Assembly (NCBI GenBank): GCA_016206875.1
Contig: JACQQR010000070.1
Span: 1-19,399 of the forward strand
DNA length: 19,399 nucleotides
From: Candidatus Omnitrophota bacterium
Lineage (GTDB): Bacteria > Omnitrophota > Omnitrophia > Omnitrophales > JACROU01
Direction: 5' to 3'
Positions 1-7,981 of this stretch are shown here, piece after piece (the stretch's first letter is position 1; each line of letters starts with the position of its first letter). The position numbers and the translations under genes are program-made. Below the pieces are notes generated by a model, which worked only from the letters and a program-made list of their open reading frames with translations, did no database searches and was not told where the DNA came from.

Positions 1-1
1 A

Positions 2-3000
2 GGCACGCACAACTTCATCGGCAACGGCATTTTTGCGCATAACACGTATATGGGAACCGCACCCACTGCAGACGGGCGCTCGCTGGGTGCGGCTGATAGC
101 CGTTCCGCTTGGTCACGCCGTGCGGCACTGGCGGCAACGATGTTCTTGACACTGATGCTGCCCGGGCATGTGACTCGCACAGCACAGGGGCCTTTAGGAG
201 AAATGCCGCCGGGCGCAGTGAAGACTTTGCCGTCCGCAAGACACATGATCCCTAAAAATATAAGCGAGCTCAGCGCCCCGGAAATTTTGAGGATTTTTCA
301 GAATATCGGATCGTTAGAGGACTTTGAAATAAAAAGAATCGTTCCGCTGTTCCATAGCCCCTCGGATGAAATAAGAGAAATTGCGATCACATTCTTTAGA
401 AAAAATGCAGAAAAGGATAAACAGTATGTCGACCAAGAAGTATTAGATGAAGTTTTTAGGCTTTTAGATGACGCTAACTGGAAAGTGCAAGTAGAAGCCA
501 TTCGATCGTATAGAAATATAAAACCCGAATACGACCATCTAAGCGCTGACAAAATGCAGGCACTTTTATCCCATCCTCAGCCGATGGTAAGAGCGGAAGC
601 CGCTGTGCTTGCCCAAGTTGTGGTTCCTCGGGTGGACAATGACTACACGGCTCGGCTCAATCAAGAAATGAGAAAATTATTGTCGGATTCAGATTCCCGT
701 GTCATTGCGCCCGCAATTGCCTATTTCCGAATTATGAGTGATGCAAGTGATTCAAGACAAAGGGGTATAGAATTAGAGGAAAAAATTTCGGCATTTTTGC
801 GGCACGCGAACCCATTGGTGAGAGCGGAGGCAATAAGATTTTTCATAGAAAAAGTAAAACCGGGGCAAAATATTTTTCCTGAAGGCTTGGAGGAGACAAT
901 TGAAGGGCGATTATCAGACGACAGCGATGAAGTTAGAGCCCAGGCTGTGCAATTTTTTCGGCAAAAGGCAGCAGATAGCGAGTCCTCTAGAGAGGAAGCG
1001 GAAAAAATTAAAGAACTGTTAACTGATGAAAGTCCCGCAGTGCAGTCACATGCAATCGGCTTCTTCACAACTATCTGGGGAAGAACGGGTACGCACGAAT
1101 ATGTCAGCTCTGATTTGGTGACAGCAATTGCCGGGTTGTTATCCAACGAGGACGCAAAAGTTCAGGAAGAGGCTCTTTTCTTCTTATTATCCATCGCTCG
1201 AAGTCCTCAGAATTTGAGAAATTCAATAGATATAAATTACGGATTTGTCTTCAAACAAATTTCCGAAGTACTTCCAGACACTTCAGTTAAAAATCAGCTT
1301 TCAGCACTCATGTTTTTAAAGCCTTTGATTCCTGAGTGGTCCAGGTTTATAGATGATGCGTTGCTGGGAAAAATAGAAACATTATTGTCGAATGAAAATA
1401 AGGAAGTCAGGGCCGAGGCAATTTCCTTTTTTCAAGTGTTATTGGAAAACGCACCCGAACGGGTACGCAGCGCTGTGATTCAAGAAATAGCCGGTCTCTT
1501 TTCAGACAAAGAAATGCAAGTTTGGCTGGCGGCGCACGCATTTTTCGCAACGGTGCGGCAAGTAAATCAGGGGCTGATTGATGATTTGGTGCGAGGAAAA
1601 ACTGCCGGATTGTCGCCGGAAGCAAGTAGTGCGGAAAAAATAGCGGCGATCCAATTTTTTCAAGGAATTATGGAGCAGGATTTTCTACAACCCTATGGGG
1701 AAAATAGCAAAAAAATTTCAATATTATTGTCGGATTCAGATGAGGATGTGAGAGAACGGGCCGTTCTGTTTTTCGTCAGTCAAGCAAAGACCGCGGCCGG
1801 TTTCGTTTATCCGGCACGCATAAAAATTGCGGAGCTCTTGTCTGATGCAAGCCCGGGGGTACGCGAGGCCGCAATCGAATTTTTCCATATTGTTGTGCAA
1901 ACATATCCGGAATGGGTGACGGATGCTGTGAAGGGACAAATCATAGGGCTATTATTGGATCCGGATGCAGATGTGAGGGAGCAGGCCAGCATTTTTTCTC
2001 TGACAAAAGAAGCGGGCTTATTAGCAGAGGACTTCGCCCGGCCGGGGCATGAAACTATGGCAAAATCAGCGGAAAAAGAGGAATACATTCAAGGTCTTTT
2101 TTCTACACTCGTGCCCATGCATCCAGGCTTGACGGGTGAAGTTGTTTTAAGAATCAGGGGACAAATGCTGGAAGCTCTTTGGGGTGAAGATGGGGGCGCC
2201 AGTGGGAATGCCAGTGGATTAGCTCAAAGCCGGCTGGGATTGTTAACATCAATAGACCCCGGTTCAAGAGATTTTGTTGTACGTGAAGTCGTAACGCATA
2301 TTACAAATGCTCGAAATCCGTTAGAAGAGTTCGAGCGAATCGCCTATCCGCTCGCAGATCCCGGATTCGTTGGCATCGTACTTCAGGTTTGTGAGGCATT
2401 GCTCAAACAGGAACAGACTCAAAAAGATATGACCCAAAACGGATGGGGATTTCGAAGAAAAGTGACAGTGACAGCCACAGATATTTTGGATCGAAATCCC
2501 GAGCTGGCATCAAATTCTATGCTGGATCTACTTTCCCCGCTAGCGATAGGAATGGATCAAGACGTGCAGCGAATGTTCATTCAAATGTTGATCCGTGTGC
2601 ATCAAAGTGAGGTGCCGGGTTTGAACATTCCAGTCCGAATTACAGATTTAGCGGCAAGTCCCGAGAGGGAAAGCCGGGAGTGGGGGCTTGAAATGTTAAG
2701 AGGATTCCTCCGTTCCGATTCAGCCTCGGATGTTTTTAACGCTGTTCGCGATAGTAGTTCGAAGAGAATTCCGTACGAGGCAATAAAGGAAATAGCCGAG
2801 ATTCAGCCAACATTTGCCGATTCGGTAATTGTTTCTTTATTAATCAAGGGATTGGGAGAAGATGCAAATGAAGACGACAGGAGTTTGTGTCTATTTACTT
2901 TGAATGATTTACTGGACCAAACAAATGTTCCTGGTTTGCAGAGCGAACACCAAAGTCAGATGAGTGAAGCCGCTCACAATATTTTAAGAAACAAAGCCAA

Positions 3001-5398
3001 TTCAGTAACCATACGCATGACAGCCGCTTTGGTTTTGGCGAAGGGAATCAAGGGTATGGATGGAAAATTTATGTACTATTTTACTCCGGATGAATTCCGG
3101 GAAGAAATTCAGGAAGGCCTGATGCTTGAGGAAGATGAGATGGCCCGTTGGTCGGGGGTGATATTGCTCGAAGCCGTGACACTTCGAGGCGTACCAGAAT
3201 TACAACAGCCGGCGCTGACGGAAGTTATAGAAAGTTTGTGGGATGAAAGCAGCAAAGTGAGTAACGAGGCCGAAACGGCTATTCTCAAAATTGCTAATCA
3301 ACATCCGGAGGGCTTGACGATAGAAAGGCTAGCTCAAATCGCGGCGCCCATCAAACGTGTTGCCGAAACAGACAAAGGGAGAGTATCCGAAGAAGATCGT
3401 AGAAATGCAGTTGTAGCCGCAAAAGTACTCGAGCGTCTTCTTCAAGAAACCCAAGATGCGCAGCTTGCCTTTCGAATCCGATCCGTGTTCGACATAAAAA
3501 CCGACGTGTCTGTTCCCAAAACAATTCCCGATGGCGAAGCCCCAGCCGCTGAAACGCCAGTGGGTGGGCGCTCGCTGGGTGTTCTCCAGAATCAGGCGGC
3601 GATTCTTGAAACGGAGAGAGGGTGGATTCTGGGTTTCTTCTCGGATCGATCGGAGGTTTCAGATGAGGAAGTGGCGGCATTTCTTAAAAAAGAAAGACTG
3701 CCTGACAATCCTTTTAGCCGGCGAACCATCAAAAGGCAATTGGGTCAATCCCCGATAGATCAATTAATGAGTCATGTATTCTTGAACAAGCAAATACCCA
3801 TTGCCAAGCTTTCTTCCTTTTTTAGCCATTTTGTTAGAACGCCATTTCAATCTGCCGGATTTAGAGAGGAGAAAATTGATTTGGCGTATATTGAGCGCAT
3901 GAGAGAGACAGTGAAGCGGGCTCAGGGGGCGATTGCGGCATTTGCCCAAGACGACACAAAAATATTGTTTGCCTGGAATTCTGACGGCGCTGGGGAAACA
4001 AATAATCAGACGGACTTCGAGACGCAATTTGAGCATCACGTGCTCGCTGCCAAAGGCGTGGACCGCGCCCTTTTTGACCCGGGCACGGAAGCCGGTCAAC
4101 GCAATATGCGGCATGTACAACAAATCGCGCGGCAAGTCAATGACGAGCTGGGCCCGCATTTCCGTGAAATGGTAGACGTGCTTGGTCGAATGGAAAAGTT
4201 GATTCAATCCACGGAAGACGAAACATTCACCGGAAAATCGTTGGGGCAAGCCGTGAACGAAGAGCGCATGTTTCAAGTAGCAGCGCTGCTTTTTGGCATT
4301 ACGTCTTGGTACAATCCCGAAAAGGCAGGGTATAGTCCCGAAGAGGCAGGTTTTCCCGAATTTCGTCAAGGCGAAATCAATCAGTTGACGGAATTCTTGA
4401 AAAAAGCGGGACCGCAGGGAAGAACCGATTTTTTTAATATTCTCATATGGCGAATTAGTGCGTATTTCGACTCGCTGGAAGAAGATTTGGCGGAGCAAAT
4501 AGCTCAATTACCCAAGGTGTTTGCTACAGAGGAAGACGTGCTTGAATTCTTGAAAGAAAATGATGTGACCGAGCCTTTTCTTCCTTCCGGAGAAGTGCTG
4601 CGCGATATGTGGTCTCGAATCAATCAAGTAATCCGCACAGTGAAGGCTCCGACTCAAACAATCGAAGGCCGCTCTTTGGGCGAAGCTTTGTATGACGAAG
4701 CCGCCGATCCGGCCTTGTTGGATAAAATCGTAAAGGGTGTGGCTTCACAATATGGACAATCGCTCAAGCTTTTTCAGGCCCGGCGTGGTTTGCGTTTACT
4801 GGCCTCATTCTATATGCATTATGATATTGATACGCTGGAAGCGGCGGCCGGAGATGTGAAGCATTTAGTAAAAATCATCCGTCAGACCGGGGATAAAGGC
4901 AAAGTGATTGTGCATGTCCGCTCCACGCAAGAAGACTTAGAGCGGGTAAATAAAATTTTAGCCGCGATTGCCAAAGAAGATAAAAGCATTTTGGCGAAAA
5001 TCAAGAAATCCGCTTATCCTTTACAACTGCCGCGTGTGGAAGAAATCAACCGCATCAACAAAGAAGCCTCGCGGGCCGGACGGGGCTCGGTGATGCTGTT
5101 CGGACTGGCAAATATTGCGGCGCTTCGGCAGGCACAGGCCGCTCATAAGGTCAGGGGCGACGTGAAAGATATGCAAAAATTTCAGTCGATCGTCAATCTG
5201 GAAAATGCGTCAGCTGCCTTGTTGGGGCAGCTACCCGCAGGTGACCCATTGTTAGAGCAGCAGCTCTTGACCGATCTTACTGGGTTTGGGGTAAGCCAAG
5301 TCGATGACGGCGAAGGCGGAACCTATTTCATCTTTGATTTTGCCGAGCGCATCAGCCGAGAATACCAGTCTGCTTTAGAAGCCCGCCAAGCCGCGTAG
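2..5398 (+). CDS. Giant HEAT-repeat protein with GRSLG motifs, 5' end probably cut by window edge
   Basis: The frame is open from the window edge to a TAG at 5396-5398, about 1798 visible residues. The first ATG is at 50, but no Shine-Dalgarno precedes it, so I treat the gene as 5'-partial; 16 open codons are weak proof and a start at 50 stays possible. Just after the first GRSLG (74-88), two arginines and a hydrophobic run (about 122-163) resemble a short signal or membrane segment. From about 340 to 1990 come some 15 HEAT-type helical repeats with period near 38 residues and the recurring pattern LLSD-x4-VR-x2-A-x2-FF. The region 2000-3500 is helical and more degenerate. Three blocks after GRSLG/GKSLG motifs at 3566, 4232 and 4667 match no enzyme family I know. 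A micro-duplication (4315-4329, 4336-4350) gives a 7-residue tandem. HEAT arrays usually serve as protein-binding scaffolds; export and function are unproven. Confidence 0.85.
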   Translation, partial: GTHNFIGNGIFAHNTYMGTAPTADGRSLGAADSRSAWSRRAALAATMFLTLMLPGHVTRTAQGPLGEMPPGAVKTLPSARHMIPKNISELSAPEILRIFQNIGSLEDFEIKRIVPLFHSPSDEIREIAITFFRKNAEKDKQYVDQEVLDEVFRLLDDANWKVQVEAIRSYRNIKPEYDHLSADKMQALLSHPQPMVRAEAAVLAQVVVPRVDNDYTARLNQEMRKLLSDSDSRVIAPAIAYFRIMSDASDSRQRGIELEEKISAFLRHANPLVRAEAIRFFIEKVKPGQNIFPEGLEETIEGRLSDDSDEVRAQAVQFFRQKAADSESSREEAEKIKELLTDESPAVQSHAIGFFTTIWGRTGTHEYVSSDLVTAIAGLLSNEDAKVQEEALFFLLSIARSPQNLRNSIDINYGFVFKQISEVLPDTSVKNQLSALMFLKPLIPEWSRFIDDALLGKIETLLSNENKEVRAEAISFFQVLLENAPERVRSAVIQEIAGLFSDKEMQVWLAAHAFFATVRQVNQGLIDDLVRGKTAGLSPEASSAEKIAAIQFFQGIMEQDFLQPYGENSKKISILLSDSDEDVRERAVLFFVSQAKTAAGFVYPARIKIAELLSDASPGVREAAIEFFHIVVQTYPEWVTDAVKGQIIGLLLDPDADVREQASIFSLTKEAGLLAEDFARPGHETMAKSAEKEEYIQGLFSTLVPMHPGLTGEVVLRIRGQMLEALWGEDGGASGNASGLAQSRLGLLTSIDPGSRDFVVREVVTHITNARNPLEEFERIAYPLADPGFVGIVLQVCEALLKQEQTQKDMTQNGWGFRRKVTVTATDILDRNPELASNSMLDLLSPLAIGMDQDVQRMFIQMLIRVHQSEVPGLNIPVRITDLAASPERESREWGLEMLRGFLRSDSASDVFNAVRDSSSKRIPYEAIKEIAEIQPTFADSVIVSLLIKGLGEDANEDDRSLCLFTLNDLLDQTNVPGLQSEHQSQMSEAAHNILRNKANSVTIRMTAALVLAKGIKGMDGKFMYYFTPDEFREEIQEGLMLEEDEMARWSGVILLEAVTLRGVPELQQPALTEVIESLWDESSKVSNEAETAILKIANQHPEGLTIERLAQIAAPIKRVAETDKGRVSEEDRRNAVVAAKVLERLLQETQDAQLAFRIRSVFDIKTDVSVPKTIPDGEAPAAETPVGGRSLGVLQNQAAILETERGWILGFFSDRSEVSDEEVAAFLKKERLPDNPFSRRTIKRQLGQSPIDQLMSHVFLNKQIPIAKLSSFFSHFVRTPFQSAGFREEKIDLAYIERMRETVKRAQGAIAAFAQDDTKILFAWNSDGAGETNNQTDFETQFEHHVLAAKGVDRALFDPGTEAGQRNMRHVQQIARQVNDELGPHFREMVDVLGRMEKLIQSTEDETFTGKSLGQAVNEERMFQVAALLFGITSWYNPEKAGYSPEEAGFPEFRQGEINQLTEFLKKAGPQGRTDFFNILIWRISAYFDSLEEDLAEQIAQLPKVFATEEDVLEFLKENDVTEPFLPSGEVLRDMWSRINQVIRTVKAPTQTIEGRSLGEALYDEAADPALLDKIVKGVASQYGQSLKLFQARRGLRLLASFYMHYDIDTLEAAAGDVKHLVKIIRQTGDKGKVIVHVRSTQEDLERVNKILAAIAKEDKSILAKIKKSAYPLQLPRVEEINRINKEASRAGRGSVMLFGLANIAALRQAQAAHKVRGDVKDMQKFQSIVNLENASAALLGQLPAGDPLLEQQLLTDLTGFGVSQVDDGEGGTYFIFDFAERISREYQSALEARQAA
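74..89 (+). repeat. GRSLG motif, copy 1 (16-nt identical copy at 3566)
   Basis: This segment encodes G-R-S-L-G and is identical over 16 nt (gggcgctcgctgggtg) to 3566-3581. It lies in a GC-rich island: positions 61-120 hold 42 G/C of 60. The HEAT block a few hundred bases on is far AT-richer, with 19 of 60 at 361-420. Confidence 0.75.
3566..3581 (+). repeat. GRSLG motif, copy 2 (16-nt identical copy at 74)
   Basis: This is the second identical 16-nt copy, 1164 codons downstream and in the same frame. It follows a Pro/Ala/Thr-rich linker (E-A-P-A-A-E-T-P-V-G) and sits in a line with 41 G/C of 60. It marks the end of the long HEAT/helical block. Related motifs that use other codons lie at 4232-4246 (GKSLG) and 4667-4681 (GRSLG). 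Confidence 0.75.
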
Positions 5399-5417
5399 AA
5401 AGTAATCCTTGCGTTCT

Positions 5418-5559
5418 TTGTCACCCCCGCGAAAGCGGGGGTCCAGTGACTTTGGTTTTGGGTTTTCTGATTTCTCTGTCTGGAGGGGAATGTAAAACTT
5501 GTAGCATCAAAATCTAAAGTTTGAAAGTCGCTGGACCCCCGCTTTCGCGGGGGTGACAA
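5418..5559. repeat. Interspersed inverted repeat (CCCGCGAAAGCGGG family), copy 1
   Basis: Two 36-nt arms, 5418-5453 and 5524-5559, are reverse complements with one mismatch. Each arm contains its own hairpin around CCCCCGCGAAAGCGGGGG. The 70-nt centre shows no coding signal. The element starts about 20 nt after the giant gene's stop. Related copies lie at 15277-15389 and 19247-19335. Similar GTCATTCCCGCGAAAGCGGGAATCC elements are common non-autonomous repeats in many bacterial genomes. A role in transcript end protection or termination is plausible but not shown. Confidence 0.85.
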
Positions 5560-5585
5560 CACACACCAGAAAATTCTAGAGAAAA

Positions 5586-5607
5586 TAGTGGTACTATGGT
5601 ATCACTA
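5586..5607 (+). promoter_or_regulatory. Operator-like palindrome before the antitoxin gene
   Basis: The arms TAGTGGTAC (5586-5594) and GTATCACTA (5599-5607) are reverse complements at 8 of 9 positions around a 4-nt spacer. They lie just before the Shine-Dalgarno GGAGGA (5612-5617) of a ribbon-helix-helix gene. Proteins of that family normally bind such palindromes at their own promoter, so autoregulation is a reasonable inference. I found no convincing -35 box. Confidence 0.5.
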
Positions 5608-5625
5608 TATCGGAGGACATCGGTG

Positions 5626-5898
5626 ATGAATAAGATAGATAGAAAGGCTACTAATATTCGTTTGGATGCGCGCATGTTGAAATTACTTAAACTTAAAGCT
5701 GCTGAAGAGAATAAAAGTGTAGCGGGGTTGATTCGTGAAGCAGTCAGTGAAGTTTATGGTATTCCGGCCGCCCACCCGCATTCTGTGGCTGATTTTAAAC
5801 AAGATCCTTTCTTCAAACTAGTAGGGATGTGTTCCAGCGGAATAAAAGACGGAGCCATTCATCATGACAGAGATATTTACGGGCTGGATCGTTTTTAA
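5626..5898 (+). CDS. Ribbon-helix-helix (CopG/VapB-like) antitoxin, apparently orphan
   Basis: The frame opens at 5596, but GGAGGA at 5612-5617 places the start at ATG 5626 (8-nt spacing), giving 90 residues. The N-terminal half, K-A-T-N-I-R-L-D followed by two helices (LKLLKLKAAEENKSV, AGLIREAVSEVYG), is a typical ribbon-helix-helix DNA-binding domain. The tail, with K-D-G-A-I-H-H-D-R-D-I-Y-G, matches the kind of antitoxin C-terminus that binds a PIN-domain VapC toxin. No PIN gene follows: the stop codon overlaps the stop of a convergent nuclease-like gene by two bases. Known role of the family: DNA-binding repressor and toxin neutraliser. Inferred here: a remnant antitoxin whose toxin has been lost, or one acting on a distant toxin. 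Confidence 0.75.
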   Translation: MNKIDRKATNIRLDARMLKLLKLKAAEENKSVAGLIREAVSEVYGIPAAHPHSVADFKQDPFFKLVGMCSSGIKDGAIHHDRDIYGLDRF

Positions 5899-6260
5899 AT
5901 CCCCTCCCAAATACCTCGTTTGGCTTTGCGGGCTTCTTTTTCGTAGCGGCGAAAGCGTGAAAATTGTTTGCACGGATATCTTTTGGACGTGTATACCAAG
6001 CCGCGCCACAAAAGATCTTCTTGAATAGGCCCGGTTTGCGGGGGAGTGGTCTCGAGCGTTACGTAAGCCAGCATTCGGCCCATCGCATCATGCAATTGCT
6101 TATCATATTCTAATTTTACTGCCTTGCCCTTTACTTCCTGAAGCATCCAATCAATAGCTGCGCGCCGCACCTCCACTTTTCGTGTCGGTTGAATACCGAG
6201 AAGGCGAATCCACTCACCGGTTTCAAGCTGCAGAACATTGGCTTCAAATATTTCTTTCAC
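5895..6260 (-). CDS. Thermonuclease (SNase)-like protein, degenerate and 5'-truncated
   Basis: The 121 residues from GTG 6260 retain the SNase fold signature: W-I-R-L-L-G-I, then V-K-L-E-Y-D, then M-G-R-M-L-A-Y-V, and a C-terminal E-A-R-K-A-K-R-G-I-W. The arginines that correspond to the two catalytic arginines (in RLLG and MGRML) are present. The usual V-D-G-D-T start motif is absent and the G-I-D-x-P-E step reads G-I-Q-P-T-R, so acidic metal/catalytic residues are missing. The frame stays open upstream to 6338 with a Pro/Ala-rich segment (K-F-Y-D-I-P-A-Q-S-A-K-P) but has no ATG before a stop at 6339-6341. A palindromic repeat lies just beyond. This fits a gene that lost its 5' end; it may be a pseudogene. 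The family cleaves nucleic acids, usually outside the cytoplasm; activity here is doubtful. Confidence 0.6.
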   Translation of the reverse strand: MKEIFEANVLQLETGEWIRLLGIQPTRKVEVRRAAIDWMLQEVKGKAVKLEYDKQLHDAMGRMLAYVTLETTPPQTGPIQEDLLWRGLVYTSKRYPCKQFSRFRRYEKEARKAKRGIWEGI

Positions 6261-6351
6261 TTGCCCTGTGCCGGGGGCCGCCGGTTTGGCTGATTGTGCC
6301 GGAATGTCGTAAAACTTAGGCGGGGCGGGCTCGGCAAATCAGTGCGAAGAC

Positions 6352-6404
6352 AAAAAAGTGACAGTCACTAAAGTGACGGTCACTTTGGTGACTGTCACTT
6401 TTTT
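6352..6404. repeat. Nested palindrome, GTGACAGTCAC type
   Basis: The outer arms AAAAAAGTGACAGTCAC (6352-6368) and GTGACTGTCACTTTTTT (6388-6404) are perfect reverse complements. The inner segment 6370-6386 is itself a palindrome apart from its central base. T-runs on both strands would let it act as a bidirectional terminator, although it sits between divergent genes. The form resembles REP-type elements mobilised by RAYT transposases; no transposase gene is in the window. Confidence 0.8.
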
Positions 6405-6445
6405 CCATTTTATTTTCATAGAGAAATTATCATACAGCAGATTAT

Positions 6446-6453
6446 GCTAAAAT
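6446..6453 (+). promoter_or_regulatory. Possible extended -10 element for the PEGA-glycosyltransferase pair
   Basis: TG-C-TAAAAT (TG at 6445-6446, hexamer 6448-6453) reads as an extended -10 element about 53 nt before the ATG at 6506. The best upstream hexamer, TTATCA at 6427-6432, is a poor -35 at a short spacing of 15 nt. This is a weak call. Confidence 0.3.
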
Positions 6454-6505
6454 ACGCAGCCTGTTTTTTCGGCGCCGCCCCTCTTATTGGAGTGGACTAT
6501 TCATT

Positions 6506-7981
6506 ATGCCCACAATATATCGATTGATGCTTTTTTATTTTTGCGTTCTGCTTTTCTTTATCTTGCTCCCTGTTTGTATGCTGTATTCGCTCGGCTATCG
6601 CGTGAATTGGAAAACGCACCGGCTGGAACAGTTGGGCATGATGGTGGTGCGCACTACGCCGGATGATGCCCGGATTATCCTGAACGGAAAAATCCTGTAT
6701 CCCAAAACCCCGGCGCGCATTCCCAATTTATTTCCGGGCGAATATGCCGTTCAGCTTGCCAAAGAGGGATATCAAACTTGGACGGGCGCCGTTCGGGTGA
6801 AGCCGAACTGGGCCGCGCGCCTGGACTCCGTTTTTCTTTTCCCCGGCGAGATGGAGTTTCAAGCGCTCAGCGATATTCAAGCCGAACAATTCTTCGTGTC
6901 TCCCAAAGGAAGAAAAATGCTGGTGTGCGGCCGGCTTGCCGAAGACCGCGGCCTTTGGCTTTTGGATTTATTTCCGGAAGAAGAAATTTTAGTGTTGGAG
7001 CATTCCGTGATGAAATCACACGGGTTGCGATGCTCTGAGGCGCTCAAAATTACTTGGGCCAAAAATGAAAAGGCCGTGTTGTTAGAGGAAGGAGGGCATA
7101 TTTTTCTTTTGGATTTAAAAAAGCCCAACCGCTTGCTCGACGTAAAAGGGGCCATTGGTTTTTATCCTGAGTCCGCGGTTTGGAGCGCTAAAGCGCCCGA
7201 CACGTTTTATTACTTGCATCAAGGCAGTCTTTCCGCGTATTCGTTTAAGCGCAAGCGCAATCAATCGGGGCTGGTAGAAGGGATTCAGGCATTTAAGTAT
7301 TATGACGGCTTTCTTTATTATATAGAACAAAACGCCGGCATTTTGTGGAGATGGTCAGAAGATTTGCTGGAAAAAAACAGCATCATTCGTGTGCCGGATT
7401 ATTCGCTTAAAAACCATTATGAAATCATCGTCAACCCGCTGGGTGATATTCTGCCGCCTCTTTTGCAGGCGGACGTACGCGTCAACCAAACAGAATTTTA
7501 TGATCTCAATGCCGCCAAAAAGTTTGAAGGTATCAAGACAGCCGGATGGGACCGGAGCGGCAAGCGATTGCTTCTTGAGCGCGAAGGGGAATTGTTAATT
7601 CTGGAAGAAACCGCTTCGCGCGGCGCAAAATTAAAGGGCACAGAAACGATAGAAACGCCGCGCAGCCTGCGCCGGGTATTCTGGTTCGACGATGAGAAAT
7701 TGCTGTTTGTGTATCCGCAAGCCGTGTTCTTGAGGCAGCTGGGCGGGGAAAGCCAGCCGTATGCGCAAGAAATTTTTCGATTCCCGGCCGGTTGGAAAGA
7801 AATTTTTTGGGACGTGCGCTTTAAGCAGCTTTATTTTATCTCGCAGCCCTCGCATTCCGGCGAAGGCACGCTGCGCCGGGTAGATCTGTCGCACGGGCCG
7901 GTGCGCGCGTTCATACGCAATATGCGCGAGACGATGTCGGACGGCTGGCAATTTTTCCAGGAATCGGGGCAAACAAAATGA
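6506..7981 (+). CDS. Membrane-anchored PEGA-domain protein with beta-propeller-like C-terminus
   Basis: 491 residues. Residues about 5-28 form one strongly hydrophobic segment (LMLFYFCVLLFFILLPVCML), an uncleaved anchor. Residues about 47-105 match a PEGA domain: T-T-P-D-D-A-R-I-I-L-N-G-K, then P-G-E-Y-A-V-Q-L-A-K-E-G-Y. The remaining 380 residues are beta-rich segments with repeated short phrases (S-P-K-G-R-K-M-L-V, W-D-R-S-G-K-R-L-L-L) that look like propeller blades. PEGA domains are usually extracytoplasmic and linked to cell-surface functions. The gene overlaps the following glycosyltransferase by 4 nt (ATGA at 7978-7981), which implies coupled translation and a shared envelope role. GGAG at 6489-6492 is rather far from the ATG (13 nt), so initiation may be weak. 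No enzymatic residues are recognised. Confidence 0.75.
   Translation: MPTIYRLMLFYFCVLLFFILLPVCMLYSLGYRVNWKTHRLEQLGMMVVRTTPDDARIILNGKILYPKTPARIPNLFPGEYAVQLAKEGYQTWTGAVRVKPNWAARLDSVFLFPGEMEFQALSDIQAEQFFVSPKGRKMLVCGRLAEDRGLWLLDLFPEEEILVLEHSVMKSHGLRCSEALKITWAKNEKAVLLEEGGHIFLLDLKKPNRLLDVKGAIGFYPESAVWSAKAPDTFYYLHQGSLSAYSFKRKRNQSGLVEGIQAFKYYDGFLYYIEQNAGILWRWSEDLLEKNSIIRVPDYSLKNHYEIIVNPLGDILPPLLQADVRVNQTEFYDLNAAKKFEGIKTAGWDRSGKRLLLEREGELLILEETASRGAKLKGTETIETPRSLRRVFWFDDEKLLFVYPQAVFLRQLGGESQPYAQEIFRFPAGWKEIFWDVRFKQLYFISQPSHSGEGTLRRVDLSHGPVRAFIRNMRETMSDGWQFFQESGQTK

Noticed and set aside
3764..4507. 247-codon open frame on the minus strand inside the giant gene
   Set aside because: It is antisense to a continuous coding frame with clear repeat structure further up, has no recognisable domain, and no Shine-Dalgarno or promoter.
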